Below are positions 5,673 through 8,105 of a DNA stretch of 8,105 nucleotides, piece after piece. Position 1 is the stretch's first letter, and the number at the start of each line of letters is the position of its first letter. The translations under genes and the position numbers were made by a program. Origin of the DNA: an uncultured Christensenellaceae bacterium (GTDB taxonomy: Bacteria; Bacillota; Clostridia; Christensenellales; Christensenellaceae); assembly GCA_910588425.1 (NCBI GenBank), contig CAJUPM010000013.1:28936-37040 (forward strand), given 5' to 3'. A model generated the notes under the pieces. The model had not been told where the DNA came from. It was given only the letters and a program-made list of their open reading frames with translations, and did not search any database.

Positions 5673-7121
5673 ATGAAACAAATTGCATTGCCCAGCCAGG
5701 CGCGGGCAATCGATCAGGATATGATAGTCCGCCAGAAAATACCCGGTCTGCTCCTGATGGAGCAGGCTGCCGCGGCTGTCTGCCAGACAGCCATGCAGAT
5801 GCAGCCTTCCGGGCGCATTCTCGCAGTGGCCGGAAGCGGGAACAACGGCGGCGATGCGTTTGCCGCCGCCCGCATTCTGCTGACAGCCGGCTATGATGTT
5901 TGGGTTGGGTATCTTCCGGCAAAGGAACTCCCGGCCGATGCGGCAGCAAATTTTGCTTTTTGGGAGCATTCCGAGCGTCTCACCCTGCTAAGCGAGCAAA
6001 CCCTGCCCGCATTCTTTGCCCAGTCTGCCAGCATCATTTTAGACGGCATATTCGGCACGGGACTCAGCCGCGCTCCATCCGGGCTATATGCCCAGGCGAT
6101 CTGTGCAATCAATAAGCATCCGGCAAAAAAGATCGCCATCGATATTCCATCCGGCGTTTTCGGCGAGACAGGAGCCGCGCCGCTGGCCGTCGCCGCGGAT
6201 GCAACAGTTACATTCCAATATGCCAAGCCCGGCCATTTGCTTTTCCCCGGCCGGGAGAAAACCGGCCGGCTCCATATCGCCAAAATCGGGATGGACAGCC
6301 GGGAACTGCCGCTCAAATGGGTAGATGAGTTTTCGCTCCCCGCCCGCGCCGCCAATACGCATAAGGGAAGCTATGGCAGGCTGGGCGTGGTTGCCGGAGC
6401 AAAAGGAATGGCCGGGGCCGCACTGCTCTGCACCAGAGCCGGCATTGCCGCCGGCGCCGGGCTGACGACGCTGCTCTCCTGCGGATACGTCTGCGATAAG
6501 GCGCAAAGCGGCCTGCCCACGGCTATGGCGCGGGAAATTTCTTCGCACCCGGATTATATCGCGCCCACAGCCTCTGCCGAAAATATGCTGACCGGGTTTG
6601 ACGCGCTGGCCATCGGCCCAGGTATCGGGCAGGAGGAGCCGACTGCGGAGCTCGTGGCGCGGCTCGCCAAATCCGATCAGCCCAAAGTTTTGGATGCGGA
6701 TGCGCTGACGCTTTTGGCGCGCCGGCCGCTCTGTTTCGGGGCCAACACCGTGCTCACGCCGCATCCCAAGGAGTTCTCCCGGCTCTCCGGCTTAAGCGTA
6801 GAACAGATTTTGCAAAATCCCGTGCTTCATGCCCAGGCTTTTGCCAAAGAGCATGGCGTTATCCTGCTCCTAAAGGGAGCGACAACGGTGGTCGCCGCCG
6901 GAGACGAGGCCTATTTCATCACGGCTGGCACGCCCGGCATGGCCAAGGGCGGTTCGGGCGACTTGCTGACGGGCGTCATCGGGGCGCTGTTGGCGCAGGG
7001 ATTTGAGCCGGCCCAGGCGGCATATGGCGGGGCTTATCTTTGCGGCAAGGCGGGCGAGCGAGCCAGCGCGGCCAAGGGAGAGCGCAGCATGACTGCCGAG
7101 GATACCATCGCATTTCTTTAA
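5673..7121 (+). CDS. nnr: Bifunctional NAD(P)HX epimerase / ADP-dependent NAD(P)HX dehydratase
   Basis: A 482-aa two-domain repair enzyme, close to the length of E. coli Nnr (YjeF). It rescues NADH and NADPH damaged by hydration: the N-terminal domain epimerises R- and S-NAD(P)HX and the C-terminal kinase-like domain dehydrates the S form at the cost of ADP. AAGGAGG (5658-5664) lies 8 nt before ATG 5673, so the in-frame ATG at 5598 is not used. The epimerase part (1-215) shows MEQAAAAV (29-36), VAGSGNNGGDAFAAARIL (52-69), ILDGIFGTG (122-130, D124) and AIDIPSG (155-161). The dehydratase part shows HKGSYGRLGVVAGAKGMAGA (230-249), AIGPGIG (313-319), VLDADALTL (339-347), LTPHPKEF (361-368), LLLKGATTVV (398-407) and GTPGMAKGGSGDLLTG (419-434) with catalytic D430. 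All expected motifs are intact. It is a single-gene unit closed by a terminator; the acpS gene often next to nnr in Firmicutes is absent. Confidence 0.97.
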   Translation: MKQIALPSQARAIDQDMIVRQKIPGLLLMEQAAAAVCQTAMQMQPSGRILAVAGSGNNGGDAFAAARILLTAGYDVWVGYLPAKELPADAAANFAFWEHSERLTLLSEQTLPAFFAQSASIILDGIFGTGLSRAPSGLYAQAICAINKHPAKKIAIDIPSGVFGETGAAPLAVAADATVTFQYAKPGHLLFPGREKTGRLHIAKIGMDSRELPLKWVDEFSLPARAANTHKGSYGRLGVVAGAKGMAGAALLCTRAGIAAGAGLTTLLSCGYVCDKAQSGLPTAMAREISSHPDYIAPTASAENMLTGFDALAIGPGIGQEEPTAELVARLAKSDQPKVLDADALTLLARRPLCFGANTVLTPHPKEFSRLSGLSVEQILQNPVLHAQAFAKEHGVILLLKGATTVVAAGDEAYFITAGTPGMAKGGSGDLLTGVIGALLAQGFEPAQAAYGGAYLCGKAGERASAAKGERSMTAEDTIAFL

Positions 7122-7124
7122 GCT

Positions 7125-7161
7125 CAAATAAAAAAGAGGCTCTCCGCCTCTTTTTTATTTG
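7125..7161. terminator. Bidirectional intrinsic terminator between nnr and the GNAT gene
   Basis: A perfect 16-bp stem (7125-7140 with 7146-7161) encloses the 5-nt loop TCTCC. The GAGGC core is flanked by an A6/T6 tract, so both strands end in a T run. It starts 3 nt after the nnr stop and ends 18 nt before the end of the convergent acetyltransferase gene. Confidence 0.9.
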
Positions 7162-7179
7162 CTCAATATGCCCGTGCCG

Positions 7180-7698
7180 CTATTCGATCGCGACTTTACT
7201 TCCCTCTTTGCCTTGCAGGGCGCCGCACATCAGCTCCCTCGCCATGCAGTTGCGCAAAGGCAAGCTGGCGGGCATGGGTGAAATGCCGTATTGCTCGATG
7301 CACGCAAAGCCATGGCGCGTATAGTAATCCGGGTTGCCGATCAGGAAAACTGCGGAGTACCCGGCATCAGATGCGCGCCGGCAGGATTCTGCAATCAGCT
7401 TCCCGCCAATGCCCTGATTGCGATATTCCTCTTTGACACACAGCGGCGCGAGCAACAGAGCATTTTGCTCTTCACCTTTCGCATCAATCCACTTTGTTTT
7501 CGTGAGCATGATGTGCCCGATGAGCGCGCCGTCTTTTTCCGCGACCAAAGCAAGGCTCGGCAGATACCCTCCCCGTCGGCGCAGCTCCTCCACGAAATCC
7601 TGCTCCGTGCCATCCGAAACCTGCGCCGTGGCGAACGCCTCCTGCACAAGCCGATAGATTTGCCCAAACTCTTCCGGCCGTTCTTCGCGTATTTTCAT
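7180..7698 (-). CDS. GNAT-family N-acetyltransferase (YhbS/COG3153-like)
   Basis: A 172-aa single-domain acetyltransferase, typical length, that should transfer acetyl from acetyl-CoA to an amine. The acceptor cannot be read from the sequence. The GNAT fold is visible in order: an N-terminal strand and helix (MKIREERPEEFGQIYRLVQE), beta strands around LVAEKDGALIGHIMLT (51-66), then the acetyl-CoA motif A, LLLAPLCVKEEYRNQGIGGK (81-100), with the pyrophosphate loop R93-N-Q-G-I-G98. VFLIGNPDYYTRHGF (117-131) is the motif that points to the YhbS-type group. The start has GGAG (7707-7710) 8 nt upstream, lying at the end of the preceding Dabb gene. Only 5 nt separate the two genes, so they are cotranscribed and probably translationally coupled. 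Family is secure. Confidence 0.93.
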   Translation of the reverse strand: MKIREERPEEFGQIYRLVQEAFATAQVSDGTEQDFVEELRRRGGYLPSLALVAEKDGALIGHIMLTKTKWIDAKGEEQNALLLAPLCVKEEYRNQGIGGKLIAESCRRASDAGYSAVFLIGNPDYYTRHGFACIEQYGISPMPASLPLRNCMARELMCGALQGKEGSKVAIE

Positions 7699-7703
7699 AT
7701 GCC

Positions 7704-7988
7704 CTACTCCACGCTATAATCCACGCTGACCGTCCCCGTCCGGTGAGCCCGGATAAAGGCGCGCACCTCTTCGTGCTTTGGATGCTGGTCGTAAGCCTTG
7801 AGCCCCGCCTCATCCTCGAACGCCGCGATCAGAACCAAATCATAGGAGCGCTCGCTTCCCATAAAATCCAGGCCAACCTCCATGCTTTTGAGCGTCGGAA
7901 CCTGGCCGACCAGAGCCCGAAGCATTTCCGCAGCCTTGGCCGCATCTGCCTTATCCGCGAATTTCTGGCAAACTACATGCTTAATCAT
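7704..7988 (-). CDS. Dabb (stress-responsive A/B-barrel) domain protein
   Basis: A 94-aa protein made entirely of one dimeric alpha-beta barrel (Dabb) domain, a ferredoxin-like fold. Recognisable features are the opening MIKHVVCQKF with H4 in the first strand, LVGQVPTLKSMEVGLDF (about 26-42), and ERSYDLVLIAAFEDEAGLKA (46-65), followed by YDQHPKHEEV with the HP-H motif. The end, TVSVDYSVE, forms the last strand. Members range from stress-induced plant proteins to bacterial proteins of unknown role and a few cyclases or decarboxylases, so no reaction can be assigned. GGAGG (7996-8000) lies 7 nt before the ATG. It is first in an operon with a GNAT acetyltransferase and has a consensus promoter. 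Confidence 0.92.
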   Translation of the reverse strand: MIKHVVCQKFADKADAAKAAEMLRALVGQVPTLKSMEVGLDFMGSERSYDLVLIAAFEDEAGLKAYDQHPKHEEVRAFIRAHRTGTVSVDYSVE

Positions 7989-8016
7989 CGTCTTTCCTCC
8001 CTCGAAGCTTTCTTTT

Positions 8017-8045
8017 ATTATAGCAGGGAAACTGCGCCTGGGAAA
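8017..8045 (-). promoter_or_regulatory. Candidate promoter of the Dabb-GNAT operon
   Basis: On the minus strand a perfect TATAAT (8017-8022) is preceded by TGC, giving an extended -10 (TGCTATAAT). The -35 region 17 nt away (TTTCCC, 8040-8045) is poor, which the extended -10 can offset. The leader would be about 20 nt. Confidence 0.65.
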
Positions 8046-8080
8046 GAGCAGAATGAGGGCTGGCAGCCCCGCCGCCCAAA

Positions 8081-8105
8081 ATAGAAAGAGAGCGCAGTGC
8101 TGCGC
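8081..8105. terminator. Probable left half of an intrinsic terminator, cut by the window end
   Basis: GCGCAG (8092-8097) pairs with CTGCGC (8100-8105) at the last bases of the window. The A/G-rich run before it (8078-8091, AAAATAGAAAGAGA read on the plus strand) is what the outer left arm of a terminator would look like, as in the two bidirectional terminators above. The matching T-rich right arm would lie beyond 8105. Confidence 0.45.

Noticed and set aside
8057..8069. Palindrome GGGCTG-G-CAGCCC
   Set aside because: The loop is too small, there is no T run on either side, and nothing places it at the end of a gene.

Overview
The window looks like chromosomal housekeeping DNA from a Gram-positive bacterium of the Firmicutes, probably an anaerobic, gut-type Clostridia. 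That placement is an inference. It rests on near-perfect AGGAGG-type ribosome binding sites, consensus TTGNNN/TATAAT promoters, an L-box riboswitch with an intrinsic terminator, a short type II signal peptide and a hexameric glutamate dehydrogenase. Coding regions are fairly GC-rich and the intergenic regions strongly AT-rich. I see no mobile element, CRISPR array, phage gene, tRNA or rRNA.

Left end (1-2703). Two promoters sit back to back. The leftward one (298-326) makes a leader of about 250 nt that holds a lysine (L-box) riboswitch aptamer (about 126-290) and an intrinsic terminator (42-74). It leads to a gene of which only the first few codons are in the window. The rightward promoter (351-379) drives a two-gene operon: an M20-family N-acyl amino acid deacetylase (407-1507) and a PatA-like class I aminotransferase (1526-2659). 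The operon ends at a bidirectional terminator. A lysine riboswitch beside a deacetylase/aminotransferase pair suggests a locus for lysine and meso-diaminopimelate by the N-acetyl branch, with PatA and DapL (N-acetyl-diaminopimelate deacetylase) roles.

Middle (2711-5540). On the minus strand lie an orphan lipoprotein gene of unknown function, an AT-rich spacer of about 260 bp with a 9-bp inverted repeat, a gdhA-type glutamate dehydrogenase with its own promoter and terminator, and a small LexA/UmuD-like S24-domain protein. That last protein has no DNA-binding domain and appears to lack the catalytic lysine.

Right end (5541-8105). nnr, the bifunctional NAD(P)HX epimerase/dehydratase used in nicotinamide nucleotide repair, runs rightward. 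It converges through a bidirectional terminator on a leftward two-gene operon encoding a Dabb-domain protein and a GNAT acetyltransferase. The last bases look like the left half of another terminator cut by the window edge.

Most of the window is ordinary metabolism. The points worth a second look are the riboswitch and its divergent putative diaminopimelate operon, the apparently catalytically dead stand-alone S24 domain, and the unrecognised lipoprotein with its AT-rich upstream region.
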